Shown: in pieces, positions 52,597 through 60,972 of the stretch | How the letters are laid out: every line of letters begins with the position of its first letter | Position numbering within the stretch: the stretch's first letter is position 1 | From: Sphingomonas cannabina | GTDB lineage: Bacteria; Pseudomonadota; Alphaproteobacteria; Sphingomonadales; Sphingomonadaceae | Direction of reading: 5' to 3' | DNA length: 64,000 nucleotides | Assembly: GCF_021391395.1 (NCBI RefSeq) | Contig: NZ_CP090059.1 | Location: forward strand, 1-64,000 | The notes under the pieces: model-generated | The model's database searches: none | Told to the model about the DNA's origin: nothing | What the model saw: only the letters and a program-made list of their open reading frames with translations | Translations under genes and position numbers: made by a program

Positions 52597-53313
52597 TCAT
52601 TTCGGCATCGCCACCCGGTCGATCGCGTGGGCGAGCTGGTCAAGCCACTGCTCGGGCCCGTCCTCGACGATGGTCGAGGCGCTTTCGAGCACGAAGCTGC
52701 CGCGCGCCACCGCCGGGTCTGCGACCGGGAACAATGTCTTGGGCAGCTTGCCCTCGATCAGCGGCATGTCGGCGGGGTGGAGCCGGAGCAGCGCCGATTC
52801 GGCCGAATCGGCCAGCAGCTCGACGGCCGCGTCGATCCGTGCGGCGAGCAGCTCGCCCGACACGCCCGCCTCGCCGACCAGCCGGGACACCAGCAGCATC
52901 ACCGTCTGGCGCAGCTGGCGCGCGATCCGCTCGCGATCCAGCCGGTCGCCGCCGGCCAGCGCCGCGCCGATCGCCTGGGCGAGCATATGGTCGCGGTCGG
53001 TGTCAGCCTCCGCCTGTGCGAGAGCGGCGGCGAAACCTTCCGCATAGCCTGCCTCGCGCGCGGCGGTGATCGGATCGATGAAGGTGCCCGGATCGAATTG
53101 ACCGGTCTCGGCATCGGCCGGATCGGGATCGCGCGGAGCGAAATGGCGCGGACCGGCTTCGCCCTGCGGCGTGAACGACTTGGGCTTCACGCGGCCGTTC
53201 GCCCGCTCGCGCGGGTCGATCGCCTCGAACCCGGTGGGCAGCGCGAAGGCGGCGGTCAGCGCGGCGGCGGCGGCGTCATGCCGGCTGACGAAACCCGCAC
53301 GAAACTCAGACAT
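52597..53313 (-). CDS. fliH: Flagellar assembly protein FliH
   Basis: Regulatory partner that holds FliI inactive and docks it on the C-ring. The 238 residues have a disordered N-terminus and a helical C-terminal half, AREAGYAEGFAAALAQAEAD, then VSRLVGEAGVSGELLAARID. The call rests partly on position between fliG and fliI. ATG at 53313 overlaps the fliG stop; a second ATG at 53319 is possible. Confidence 0.85.
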   Translation of the reverse strand: MSEFRAGFVSRHDAAAAALTAAFALPTGFEAIDPRERANGRVKPKSFTPQGEAGPRHFAPRDPDPADAETGQFDPGTFIDPITAAREAGYAEGFAAALAQAEADTDRDHMLAQAIGAALAGGDRLDRERIARQLRQTVMLLVSRLVGEAGVSGELLAARIDAAVELLADSAESALLRLHPADMPLIEGKLPKTLFPVADPAVARGSFVLESASTIVEDGPEQWLDQLAHAIDRVAMPK

Positions 53314-54313
53314 AGTCATCCTCGCCGCCACGCATGATGATGGTGCCGTCCTTGGCCAGGCTGCGCGCGATCGCAATGATCGCCTTCTGCGCTTCCAGCA
53401 CTTCGGACAGGCGCATCGGCCCGCGCTCCTCCATCTCGTCGCGGATGCCGTCGGCGGCGCGGCTCGACATGCAGGAGAGGAAGCGTTCGCGCGCGCTTTC
53501 GTCGACGCCCTTGAGCGCGCGGGTGAGCGTGTCGGCGTCGATGTTGCGGATGAGGATGCCGAGGTTCTTGTCGTCGAGCTCGAGCAGATTGTCGAACACG
53601 AACATCGCCTCCTCGATCGCACGGGCGACCTCGCGGTCGATCTTGGCGAGCTTAGGCATCACCCGCGCCTCGGTGATCTTGCGCGCGTTCTGCATGATCT
53701 TGGCCGCTTCGCGCGTGCCGCCGAGCTGCACGCCGGCGGGCGCACCGGCGCTGCCGACCCGGCTGGAGAGCATCGAGCGCAGCGTGTCGAGCGCCTCGGG
53801 CGAGACCGGCTCGAGCTTGGCGATGCGGTGGACGACCTCGGGCTGCATCGGCTCCGGCAGGATCTCCAGCACCTGCGCCGCAACCGTGGGATCGAGGTTG
53901 GCGATCAGCACCGCCGCGATCTGCGGATGCTCGTTCTCGATCAGCGAGGCGATCTCGCCGGCATCGAGCCAGTCGAGCAGGTCGATCTGTCCCGCCGCCT
54001 CGGGCGGGGTGATGCGGGAGAGCACGCTGTCGGCCTTGTCCGGCCCCAGCGCGCGGGTCATCATCGTCTCGATCTTGGGCCGGGGATCGAAGCCGACGTC
54101 GGTGCGCTCCTTGGCCCTGGCGACGAAGTCGTCGAGCACCAGCTCGACCTCCGCCTCGCTGACGTCGGCGACCGCGAACATCGCCTTGCCGAGCTGGCGC
54201 ACTTCCTCGGGATCCAGCTTCTGGAGGATCGCCGCGGCCTCCTCCTCGCCGACCAGCATCATCAGCACCGCGGCGCGCTCGACGCCGCTGTAGAGGCGGA
54301 CGGGCATGGTCAC
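53306..54313 (-). CDS. fliG: Flagellar motor switch protein FliG
   Basis: C-ring protein that contacts the stator and sets torque. The 335 residues show the three helical domains: GVERAAVLMMLVGEEEAAAIL, ENEHPQIAAVLIANLDP (middle, with EHPQ motif) and the C-terminal torque helix region MSSRAADGIRDEMEERGPMR. GTG 54313 overlaps the fliF stop; ATG 54307 is an alternative start. Confidence 0.95.
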   Translation of the reverse strand: MTMPVRLYSGVERAAVLMMLVGEEEAAAILQKLDPEEVRQLGKAMFAVADVSEAEVELVLDDFVARAKERTDVGFDPRPKIETMMTRALGPDKADSVLSRITPPEAAGQIDLLDWLDAGEIASLIENEHPQIAAVLIANLDPTVAAQVLEILPEPMQPEVVHRIAKLEPVSPEALDTLRSMLSSRVGSAGAPAGVQLGGTREAAKIMQNARKITEARVMPKLAKIDREVARAIEEAMFVFDNLLELDDKNLGILIRNIDADTLTRALKGVDESARERFLSCMSSRAADGIRDEMEERGPMRLSEVLEAQKAIIAIARSLAKDGTIIMRGGEDDYV

Positions 54314-55989
54314 TGCGCACCCTCCGTCTTGATCATGTCGCGCACCGCCAGCGCGGCGCGGGCCGGGTTCTCGCGGGTAAAGCCGCGCACCAGCCCGACG
54401 CGCTGGTCATAGCCGCGGGCATTGTCGAGCATCTCGACCGTCACCGGTCCCGAGCCGTCGGCGCGAACCGCTCCCGGCGCCGCTTCGGGATTGGCGAAGG
54501 CGAGCCGCGCACCGGCCTCGTCGCGCTTCTTCATCAGCGCCTTGGCGAGCGGACGGACGCCGAGCAGCAGCACCAGCAGCGCGATCACGATCGCGGTGAC
54601 GTTGCGCAACACCATCGGCACCCATTCCGCCTGATACCAGGCCGGCTGGGGCGCGGCGTCGGCAGCGCCGGAGAATTTCCGGGAGATCACCGTCACCTGG
54701 TCGCTGCGCGCCGGATTGTAGCCGACCGCCGCCTGGACCAGCCCGGTGATCTGCTGGATCTCCATCGCCGTGCGCCGGCCCTTGTCCGGCTCGCGCAGCA
54801 GCACGGCGACCGACAGCCGCTTGATGCCGCCGGGCGCGGCGCGGGTGACCGACACCTCCTTGCCGAGGTCGTAGGCGCGGGTGAAGCTGTCCGACTGTTT
54901 CATCGCCTGGGTGACCGGCCCGGCCGGTGTCGCGGGCGTGCCCTGGGCGTTGGCGGCCGGCGGCTGCTGCCCCTGGGCGAGCTGAAGCGTGGCCGGCGCC
55001 GGCGGCGAGTTCGACAGCGCGCCGGGAATGCCGCCGGGCGCGCCGGCCGTGCCCGCGGGCTGATTGCCGGTCCAGTTGCCCTGCTCGGCCCGCAGCGCGC
55101 CCTGCTTGTCATAGCTCTCACGCGTCGCCTGGGTTTCGTCCATGTCGACGTCGGCCTGGACCTCGGCGGTGAAGTTGCCGGCGCCGAGCAGGGGGGTCAG
55201 CAGCTGGTTGATCTGCGCGCGCACCTTGTCCTCGACCTGGCGCTGCAGCGCGATGCGGGCGTCGCTGGCCGCGCCGTCGCCGCCCCCGCCGGGCTTGGAC
55301 AGCAGCGCCCCCATCTGGTCGACGATGGTGACCGCATCGGGCTTCATCCCCGGCACCGACGAGGCGACGAGGTTGACGATCGAACGCACCTGCGCGTCGC
55401 TGAGCGCGCGGCCGGGCTGGAGCTTGACGATCACGCTCGCCGACGGCGCCGCCTGGTCGCGGACGAACACGGTGCTCTCGGGCGTGGCGAGGTGGACGCG
55501 CGCCTCGGCGACGGTGTCGATCTCCTCGATCGAGCGGGCGAGCTCGGTCTCGCGCGCCTGGCGCAGCCGCTCGCCCTCGACGGCGCGGCTGACGCCCATC
55601 GGCAGCTGGTCGAGCAGCGCATAGCCGCCCGGCGCCGCCTTCGGCAGGTCCTGGCTGGCGAGCAGCATCCGCGCGCGGTGATAATCGTCCTCGGCGACGG
55701 TGACCGATCCCGAGGAATCGATGTCGCTGGCGATGCTGGCGGCCTTGAGCGCCTGCACCACTGCGCCCTTGTCGCTGTCGGCGAGATTGGGGAACAGCAC
55801 CCGCTGCGGCGGCTGGCGCAGCATCGCCCAGGCGAGCGCGGCGGCAGCGATCAGGCCGATCATGAAGATCAGCGGCAGCGATCGCTTGATCGCGGGCTGG
55901 CCCAGCAGGCCGGCGACCTGCTTCAGCGGATTGGCGAAGCGCCCGGCGAGCGGCGTGCCCTGCGGCACGGTGGCGAGGTCAGTGGCCAT
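54310..55989 (-). CDS. fliF: Flagellar MS-ring protein FliF
   Basis: Forms the inner-membrane MS ring. The 559 residues have two membrane helices (about 36-58 and 440-463), RVLFPNLADSDKGAVVQAL, LARSIEEIDTVAEARVHLATP, and a C-terminal FliG-binding tail (ARGYDQRVGLVRGFTRENPARAA). A Pro/Ala/Gln-rich loop around 310-350 lies in the periplasmic part. It follows fliE by 3 bp. Confidence 0.95.
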   Translation of the reverse strand: MATDLATVPQGTPLAGRFANPLKQVAGLLGQPAIKRSLPLIFMIGLIAAAALAWAMLRQPPQRVLFPNLADSDKGAVVQALKAASIASDIDSSGSVTVAEDDYHRARMLLASQDLPKAAPGGYALLDQLPMGVSRAVEGERLRQARETELARSIEEIDTVAEARVHLATPESTVFVRDQAAPSASVIVKLQPGRALSDAQVRSIVNLVASSVPGMKPDAVTIVDQMGALLSKPGGGGDGAASDARIALQRQVEDKVRAQINQLLTPLLGAGNFTAEVQADVDMDETQATRESYDKQGALRAEQGNWTGNQPAGTAGAPGGIPGALSNSPPAPATLQLAQGQQPPAANAQGTPATPAGPVTQAMKQSDSFTRAYDLGKEVSVTRAAPGGIKRLSVAVLLREPDKGRRTAMEIQQITGLVQAAVGYNPARSDQVTVISRKFSGAADAAPQPAWYQAEWVPMVLRNVTAIVIALLVLLLGVRPLAKALMKKRDEAGARLAFANPEAAPGAVRADGSGPVTVEMLDNARGYDQRVGLVRGFTRENPARAALAVRDMIKTEGAQ

Positions 55990-55992
55990 GGC

Positions 55993-56352
55993 TTATACCG
56001 GCATGCTCATGATGTCCTTGTATGCGGCAAGGAGCTTGTTGCGGACTTGCAGGGTCGCCTCGAACCCGACCGAGGCTTCCTGGCGGGCAAGCATCACCTT
56101 GGCGATGTCGATCGTCTCGCCGCGCTCATAGGCGGCGGAAAGCGCGCCGGCGCGGGTCTGGCTGTCGTTGACCGAGGTCACCGCGTCCTTGAAGGCGTCG
56201 GTGAAGCTCGCGACCGGGCTGGTTTCGGTCGGCTGGGCAGCCGCTGCGGCATTGGCGCGCTGAAGCGCGGCGTTGCGCTCGAGGATCTGCGCGCGCAGCT
56301 CCATCACACGATCGACGCCTATCGCGCCGTTCACGCCCGGGACGCCGCTCAT
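55993..56352 (-). CDS. fliE: Flagellar hook-basal body protein FliE
   Basis: Rod-MS-ring adaptor of 119 residues. The conserved C-terminal part DIAKVMLARQEASVGFEATLQVRNKL followed by AYKDIMSMPV is diagnostic. The N-terminus is Ala-rich. The ATG overlaps the stop of the sigma-54 activator gene by 4 bp (ATGA), so the two are coupled. Confidence 0.94.
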   Translation of the reverse strand: MSGVPGVNGAIGVDRVMELRAQILERNAALQRANAAAAAQPTETSPVASFTDAFKDAVTSVNDSQTRAGALSAAYERGETIDIAKVMLARQEASVGFEATLQVRNKLLAAYKDIMSMPV

Positions 56353-57617
56353 GCCGAAATCGCCTGGCTATGGGCCTGGGCGATATCCTCACCCTGCTCG
56401 CGAGCCTTGGCGAGGCGGTAGCGCAGCGTGCGCTCGGAGATGCCGAGCCGCCGCGCCGTTTCAGTACGGCTGCCGCCGCACGCCGCCAGCGTCTCGCGGA
56501 TCGCGGCGAACTCGCTCATCTGCACGACCTTGCCGAGCGTGGCGGGTTCGTCGTCGGCGAAGCTGATCGGCGCCGGCGCGGCCGGACGGTCGAAGATGAT
56601 GTCGCCGGCCTCGATCCGGTCGCCGCGTGCCAGCAGCAGCGCGCGCTGGATGACGTTCTCGAGCTCACGGACGTTGCCCGGCCAGTCGTGGCGGAGCAGC
56701 GCGTCCAGCGCCTCGTCGCTCAGCCACGGCAGCGTCGCACGGTCGCCGGCATGACGGACGATCATCGCCGCGGCGAGCGCGGGGATGTCGCCGCGGCGCT
56801 CGGCGAGCGCGCGGGTGGCGAGCGGGAACACCGAGAGGCGATAGTAGAGGTCGGCACGGAAGCGCCCGGCGGCGACCTCGGTCTGGAGGTCGCGGTTGGC
56901 GCAGGCGATCACGCGGACATCGACCTTCTCCGCCTCGGTCGCGCCGATCGGCACCACCTCGCGCTCCTGCAGCGCGCGTAGCAGCTTGGCCTGGAGCGCG
57001 AGCGGCATTTCGGCGATCTCGTCGAGCAGCAGGGTGCCGCCATGTGCGGCCCGGAAGAAGCCCTGGCCGCCCGAGCTAGCGCCGGTGAACGATCCCTTCA
57101 CATGGCCGAACAGCATCGCCTCGAGCATCGTCTCGGGCAGCGCGGCACAGTTGATCGCGATGAACGGCCCCTCGGCGCGTGCGCTGCCCAGGTGGATCGC
57201 GCGGGCGAGGACTTCCTTGCCGGTGCCGGTCGGGCCGCCGACCAGCACGGTGATGTCGGATTGGGCGATGCGCTCGGCGAGCGCGTAGAGCGCCAGGCTC
57301 TCGGGATCGGCGGCGATCGGGGCACCGGGCCGCAGCATCGCCGCGGCGAAGCCGGCGCCGAGGCCGCTGTCGTCCTGGCCGTAGCTCAGCCGCGCGGGAT
57401 TGCCGTCGCGGAACGGGATCGCCTTGAGCCCGTCGTCGCCGACGATCAGCGTGCGGCCGGGAACGGGCGGCGTCTCGCCGTCGGCGATCAGGAACAGGTC
57501 GCCCGGCGTCGGCCGGCCGGTCTCGAACGAGCCGATGTCGAACCCCTGGGCACGCAGGCCCGAGACGAGCGCATATTTCTGGCGGATCACCGCCGCGGAT
57601 GGAAAAAGTGAAACCAT
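56349..57617 (-). CDS. flbD: Sigma-54-dependent flagellar activator (FlbD/FleQ-like)
   Basis: A 422-residue enhancer-binding protein. After a non-receiver N-terminal region (1-100, no phospho-Asp site evident) comes the AAA+ domain: Walker A GGPTGTGKEV, the sigma-54 contact loop as GSFTGA (standard is GAFTGA), Walker B GGTLLLDEI and DLYYRLSVFPL, then a Fis-type helix-turn-helix (TETARRLGISERTLRYRLAK). It is the first gene of the fliE-flhB run and presumably activates the sigma-54 promoters at 50852 and 63937. FlbD name is by position; FleQ-like is equally possible. Confidence 0.85.
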   Translation of the reverse strand: MVSLFPSAAVIRQKYALVSGLRAQGFDIGSFETGRPTPGDLFLIADGETPPVPGRTLIVGDDGLKAIPFRDGNPARLSYGQDDSGLGAGFAAAMLRPGAPIAADPESLALYALAERIAQSDITVLVGGPTGTGKEVLARAIHLGSARAEGPFIAINCAALPETMLEAMLFGHVKGSFTGASSGGQGFFRAAHGGTLLLDEIAEMPLALQAKLLRALQEREVVPIGATEAEKVDVRVIACANRDLQTEVAAGRFRADLYYRLSVFPLATRALAERRGDIPALAAAMIVRHAGDRATLPWLSDEALDALLRHDWPGNVRELENVIQRALLLARGDRIEAGDIIFDRPAAPAPISFADDEPATLGKVVQMSEFAAIRETLAACGGSRTETARRLGISERTLRYRLAKAREQGEDIAQAHSQAISA

Positions 57618-57922
57618 GAGCTCCCCCGTGACGAGAACGAGATGGGGCAGCGATGGTTAATGTCGCGTAAAGCACGGCGGCCCGGCGGCAAATTCTTTCC
57701 GGGCGCGCCTGCACGGAGAAGGAAACCGGGGGCGCGAAGGCCCGCACGCGGGGTTCTTCCATTCCCCGCGGAAGCGAAACGCCGGGCGGTTTCCGGCCCT
57801 TTGCCGCCTTGGTTTGCGAAAGTGCTTAATCGCCGCCGCGGCCGGCCGTTACCCCCTGTGGCGGCCTGAGCTCCCGTGAACGGGGGGATGACGGGATCGC
57901 CGGCTTTGAACGGAGACAAGAC
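57618..57922. other. 305-bp divergent region between flagellar activator and fliC
   Basis: Holds the start signals of the minus-strand activator and of plus-strand fliC. Seen: an inverted repeat GGAAACCG (57721-57728) with CGGTTTCC (57787-57794) enclosing the hairpin CGCGGGG...CCCCGCG (57747-57770), then a candidate sigma-28 site at 57826-57852 and a clear Shine-Dalgarno (CGGAGACAAGAC) before fliC. I find no exact sigma-54 match: the nearest has the wrong spacing. Confidence 0.55.
57826..57852 (+). promoter_or_regulatory. Candidate FliA (sigma-28) promoter of fliC
   Basis: TTAATCGC (57826-57833), 11 bases, GCCGTTAC (57845-57852). The -10 matches GCCGATAA at 6 of 8 and the spacing equals that of the strong fliD site, but the -35 is poor. 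It would give a leader of about 60 bases. Confidence 0.45.
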
Positions 57923-58741
57923 ATGACTGTCATCGGTACCAACATTTCGGCGCTGCGCGCGGGGAACGCCTCCGCCCAGGCCAACGACGCGCTCAACGTC
58001 GCGATGCAGCGCCTGTCGAGCGGCAAGCGCATCAACTCGGCCAAGGACGACGCCGCCGGCCTCGCCATCGCCTCGTCGATGACCACGCAGGTCCGCGGCA
58101 TGAACCAGGCGATCCGCAACGCCAACGACGGCATCTCGCTGGCGCAGACCGCGGAAGGCGCGCTGAACGAAGTCGGCAACATGCTGCAGCGCATCCGCGA
58201 GCTGGCGGTGCAGAGCGCCAGCGGCAGCTATTCGGCTGACGACCGCACCAACCTCGACACCGAGGTCCAGCAGCTCAAGACGCAGATCACCGACATTCTG
58301 ACCGACACCAAGTTCAACGGCGTCACCCTGTTCGGCACCGGCGCTGCGGACGTTGACATCCAGGTCGGCGCCAATGCCGGCGAAACCGTGACCGTGGGCC
58401 TCTCGGCGCTGACGCTGACGCTGGGCGACGTGACGACCGCGGCGAATGCGAATACGCTGCTCGGCGATGCGGCGACCGCGGGTTCGGTCTCGGCCGCCCT
58501 CAAGACGGTCACCGACACCCGCGCCAAGCTCGGCGCCGTGCAGAGCCGCCTGCAGTCGGTGGTCAACAACCTGACCAACAACGTCACCAACCTGACCGAC
58601 GCGCGCAGCCGCATCGAGGACGCCGATTTCTCGGCCGAGACGACGGCGCTCGCCAAGGCGCAGATCCTGAGCCAGGCCTCGACCGCGATGCTCGCCCAGG
58701 CGAACCAGAGCCAGCAGGGCGTCCTGCAGCTGCTGCGCTAA
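57923..58741 (+). CDS. fliC: Flagellin
   Basis: Filament subunit. The 272 residues are short for flagellin: conserved N-terminal coiled-coil ([40 protein letters not shown]), a reduced central domain (about 120-175) and the conserved C-terminus ([36 protein letters not shown]). Such compact flagellins lack most of the outer D2/D3 domains and are usual in alphaproteobacteria. Two hairpins follow the stop. FliS and FliD from this window are its partners. Confidence 0.96.
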   Translation: MTVIGTNISALRAGNASAQANDALNVAMQRLSSGKRINSAKDDAAGLAIASSMTTQVRGMNQAIRNANDGISLAQTAEGALNEVGNMLQRIRELAVQSASGSYSADDRTNLDTEVQQLKTQITDILTDTKFNGVTLFGTGAADVDIQVGANAGETVTVGLSALTLTLGDVTTAANANTLLGDAATAGSVSAALKTVTDTRAKLGAVQSRLQSVVNNLTNNVTNLTDARSRIEDADFSAETTALAKAQILSQASTAMLAQANQSQQGVLQLLR

Positions 58742-58752
58742 GCCCAAGGTCC

Positions 58753-58788
58753 CTTCCCGGCGCCTCCCCCCTTCAGGGCGCCGGGAAG
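58753..58788 (+). terminator. 12-bp hairpin after fliC
   Basis: CTTCCCGGCGCC (58753-58764) pairs perfectly with GGCGCCGGGAAG (58777-58788), 11 bases after the fliC stop. No T-tract follows, so it may protect the 3' end of the abundant flagellin mRNA. Confidence 0.65.
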
Positions 58789-58809
58789 CGACCCGTACCG
58801 CGTATCGAG

Positions 58810-58845
58810 AAGCCCCGATGGCCGGACGGCCGCCGGGGCTTTTCT
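58810..58845 (+). terminator. Rho-independent terminator of fliC
   Basis: AAGCCCCG (58810-58817) pairs with CGGGGCTT (58834-58841), with an inner GGCC/GGCC pair, followed by TTCTC after TTTT. It is a normal intrinsic terminator for fliC and abuts the end of the convergent ArsR gene. Confidence 0.75.
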
Positions 58846-59513
58846 CATAGGCCGAAGGCGGCGTCGAAGGCGGCGGCGCCCTGCGGCGTGAAGCTGACTA
58901 CCCGCCCCTCGCCGCGCCGCGCCCACCCCTTGGCGATCACATGATCGAGGATGGCGGCGCCGAGCCGTCCGGCGAGGTGGTGCCGCCGCTCGCTCCAGTC
59001 GAGACAGGTGCGGCAGAGCGGACGCCGCGATCCCTTGCCTGGCTCGATGCCGAGCGCGGCCAGGAAACCATGGCCGTCATCGGTCAGCCGAGGCGTCTCG
59101 CCGGCGGAGATCAACCCGCGCGAGACCAGGGCTTCGGCCAGCGCGACGGCGCGCGCACCGGCGAGGTGATCGTAGCAGACTCGCGCCTCCCTGAGCGCCG
59201 CATCGCGCGGTCCCGGCCGCACCCGGGTCGCACCGGTGCGCTGGGCGAGGCCCATCAGCGACTCGAGCACGTCGGCGACATCGGCGCCGGACAGGCGATA
59301 ATAGCGGTGACGCCCCTGCTTCTCGGCGGCGACGAGCCCCGCCGCGGACAGTCGCGCGAGATGCTCGCTCGCGGTCGGCAGCGCCACGCCGGCCGCGTCG
59401 CCCAGCTCGCTGACGGTGAGCGCGCGCCCGTCCATCAGCGCGGTCAGCATGTTGGCCCGCGCGGGATCGCCGATCAGCGCGGCGACGGCGGCGATGCTCG
59501 GCCCGTCCTTCAT
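58845..59513 (-). CDS. ArsR-family transcriptional regulator
   Basis: A 222-residue winged-helix protein. The N-terminal HTH is clear: [31 protein letters not shown], then [15 protein letters not shown]. The C-terminal 120 residues are an extra domain with [20 protein letters not shown] (two Cys, two His), typical of a subgroup that senses an unknown ligand. It is divergent from NIPSNAP and monooxygenase-like genes. The operator palindrome at 59512-59535 overlaps its start codon, so it should repress itself. Confidence 0.88.
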   Translation of the reverse strand: MKDGPSIAAVAALIGDPARANMLTALMDGRALTVSELGDAAGVALPTASEHLARLSAAGLVAAEKQGRHRYYRLSGADVADVLESLMGLAQRTGATRVRPGPRDAALREARVCYDHLAGARAVALAEALVSRGLISAGETPRLTDDGHGFLAALGIEPGKGSRRPLCRTCLDWSERRHHLAGRLGAAILDHVIAKGWARRGEGRVVSFTPQGAAAFDAAFGL

Positions 59514-59548
59514 GCTTCGGTGATAACCGAAGCATTGTCCGCGGACAA
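59512..59548. promoter_or_regulatory. Two adjacent palindromic operators at the ArsR divergent promoter
   Basis: ATGCTTCGGT-GATA-ACCGAAGCAT (59512-59535) is a perfect 10-bp inverted repeat whose left end is the ArsR start codon region. TTGTCCGCGGACAA (59535-59548) is a perfect 14-bp palindrome sharing one base with the first. They sit 37-73 bp before the NIPSNAP ATG, so one protein or two could control both directions. Confidence 0.7.
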
Positions 59549-59584
59549 GGCGCTAGACGGCGGCGAGTAAATGGAGGCGACGCA

Positions 59585-59890
59585 ATGATCACCTGCTTCA
59601 TCCGCTACGAGATCGATCCCTTCAAGGTCGACCGGTTCGAACGTTACGCCCGCGCCTGGGGCGAGGCGATCCCGCGCTGCGGCGCCGACCTGATCGGCTA
59701 TTTCGCCCCGCACGAAGGGTCCGCGACCACCGCCTATGGCGTCTACGACATCGCCGATCTCGCCGCCTACGAGGCCTATCGCACCCGCCTCAAGGCCGAT
59801 CCGGCAGGCCGCGACAATTTCGCCTTCGCCAAGGCCGAGGGCTTCATCCGCCGGGAGGATCGGATCTTCCTCAAGAGGGTCGATCGATGA
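59585..59890 (+). CDS. NIPSNAP family protein
   Basis: The 101 residues form one ferredoxin-like alpha-beta domain: [20 protein letters not shown] at the start and [12 protein letters not shown] at the end, as in short bacterial NIPSNAP proteins. Biochemical role unknown in bacteria. It is preceded by GGAGGCGACGCA (good ribosome binding site) and overlaps the next ORF by 4 bp. It is the first gene under the presumed ArsR control. Confidence 0.85.
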   Translation: MITCFIRYEIDPFKVDRFERYARAWGEAIPRCGADLIGYFAPHEGSATTAYGVYDIADLAAYEAYRTRLKADPAGRDNFAFAKAEGFIRREDRIFLKRVDR

Positions 59891-60225
59891 TCGCGGTGAT
59901 CTTCGAGCTCGAGCCCGCCGATGCCGAACGCTATTTCGAGCTCGCCGGCGACCTGCGGCCCGAGCTGGAGGCGATCGACGGCTTCATCTCGATCGAACGC
60001 TTCCGCAGCGTGGGCGACTCGAACCGCTATCTCTCGCTTTCCTTCTTCCGCGACGAAGCGGCGGTAAGGGCGTGGCGCAACCGACCAGGCCACCGCGCCG
60101 CGCAGGCCGAGGGGCGCACCGGCGTGCTCGCCGATTATCGGCTGCGGGTGGCGGAGGTGATCCGCGACTACGGCATGACGCGACGCAAGGAAGCACCCGA
60201 CGACAGCCGGGCGGCGCACGGCTGA
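59887..60225 (+). CDS. Antibiotic biosynthesis monooxygenase (ABM) domain protein
   Basis: A 112-residue dimeric ferredoxin-like protein: [20 protein letters not shown] and [20 protein letters not shown] are typical of the ABM fold; [14 protein letters not shown] and the C-terminal [13 protein letters not shown] fit. Members include monooxygenases that need no cofactor, but many have no known activity. The start overlaps the NIPSNAP stop (ATGA). Its end nearly meets the end of fliA. Confidence 0.82.
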   Translation: MIAVIFELEPADAERYFELAGDLRPELEAIDGFISIERFRSVGDSNRYLSLSFFRDEAAVRAWRNRPGHRAAQAEGRTGVLADYRLRVAEVIRDYGMTRRKEAPDDSRAAHG

Positions 60226-60228
60226 CGA

Positions 60229-60972
60229 TCAGCCCAGCCGCCGCGCCAGCGCCTTCTTGAGCCGTCCGTGTGCCGATGCCTTGATCTGGCAGACGCGCGC
60301 GGCGCCGACGCCGAGCACCTGGCCGATCTCCTCGAGGTTCATTTCCTCGACGTAATAGAGCTGGACGACGATCTGCTCGCGCTCGGGCAGCTCGGCGATC
60401 GCGGCGGCGAGCGCGTCGCGCTGGTCGGCCTCGGCGAGCTGGTCGAAGGCGGAGGGCTCGTCGGACATGAACCAGGGGCCCTCGTCCGAATAGACGTCGT
60501 CGATCGGATCGAAGCGCACCGCCTCGGCGGTGGCATAGTCGGTGCGCAGCTTCTCGACGGTGACGCCGAGCTTCTCCGCGACCTCGCCGTCCGTGGGCTG
60601 ACGGCCGTTCGCCTCCACGAGGCCGGACACCGCGTCGTTATACGCCCGTCGCCGCCGCATCGCGCCGCGCGTCAGCGTCGCCTGGCGGCGCAGCTCGTCG
60701 ATCATGCTCCCGCGCAGGCGTGTCAGCAGATACTGCTCGAAGGCGACGGCGCCGCGCTCCTCGAAGCTGCCGACCGCCTCGACCAGCGCGACCAGGCCGA
60801 CCTGGACGAGATCCTCGATGTCGACGATCGTGCTCATGCTGCCATGGATGTGCCAGGCGATGCGGCGGACCATCGGCAGGTGTTTGCGAACCAGCCCCTC
60901 GACGTCGCGCGCCGGGGTGGGCGCGTAGGTGAGCAGCTGGCCCGGATCGGGCTGGATACGAGCGTGCATCAT
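60229..60972 (-). CDS. fliA: Flagellar sigma factor FliA (sigma-28)
   Basis: RNA polymerase sigma factor for late flagellar genes. The 247 residues show region 2 (YLLTRLRGSMIDELRRQ, VDIEDLVQVGLVALVEAV), region 3 and region 4 (LPEREQIVVQLYYVEEMNLEEIGQVLG with the HTH ARVCQIKASAHGRLKKAL). Its ATG (60972 or 60969) overlaps the flhA stop, so it is made from the flhA mRNA, likely from the sigma-54 site at 63937. Its own target is visible upstream of fliD. Confidence 0.95.
   Translation of the reverse strand: MMHARIQPDPGQLLTYAPTPARDVEGLVRKHLPMVRRIAWHIHGSMSTIVDIEDLVQVGLVALVEAVGSFEERGAVAFEQYLLTRLRGSMIDELRRQATLTRGAMRRRRAYNDAVSGLVEANGRQPTDGEVAEKLGVTVEKLRTDYATAEAVRFDPIDDVYSDEGPWFMSDEPSAFDQLAEADQRDALAAAIAELPEREQIVVQLYYVEEMNLEEIGQVLGVGAARVCQIKASAHGRLKKALARRLG

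Noticed and set aside
57687..57701. Possible sigma-54 promoter for the flagellar activator (GG...GC on minus strand)
   Set aside because: The GG to GC distance is 9 bases instead of the strict 10, and the -24 element does not match GGCACG.
57811..57825. Possible sigma-54 promoter for fliC (TTGGTTTGCG...GTGC)
   Set aside because: Spacing is 11 bases and the -24 element is poor; the sigma-28-like site at 57826-57852 fits better.
58845..60225. ArsR-NIPSNAP-ABM cassette as part of the flagellar system
   Set aside because: None of the three has a flagellar family assignment and the plus-strand genes have their own operator region; position inside the island looks incidental.
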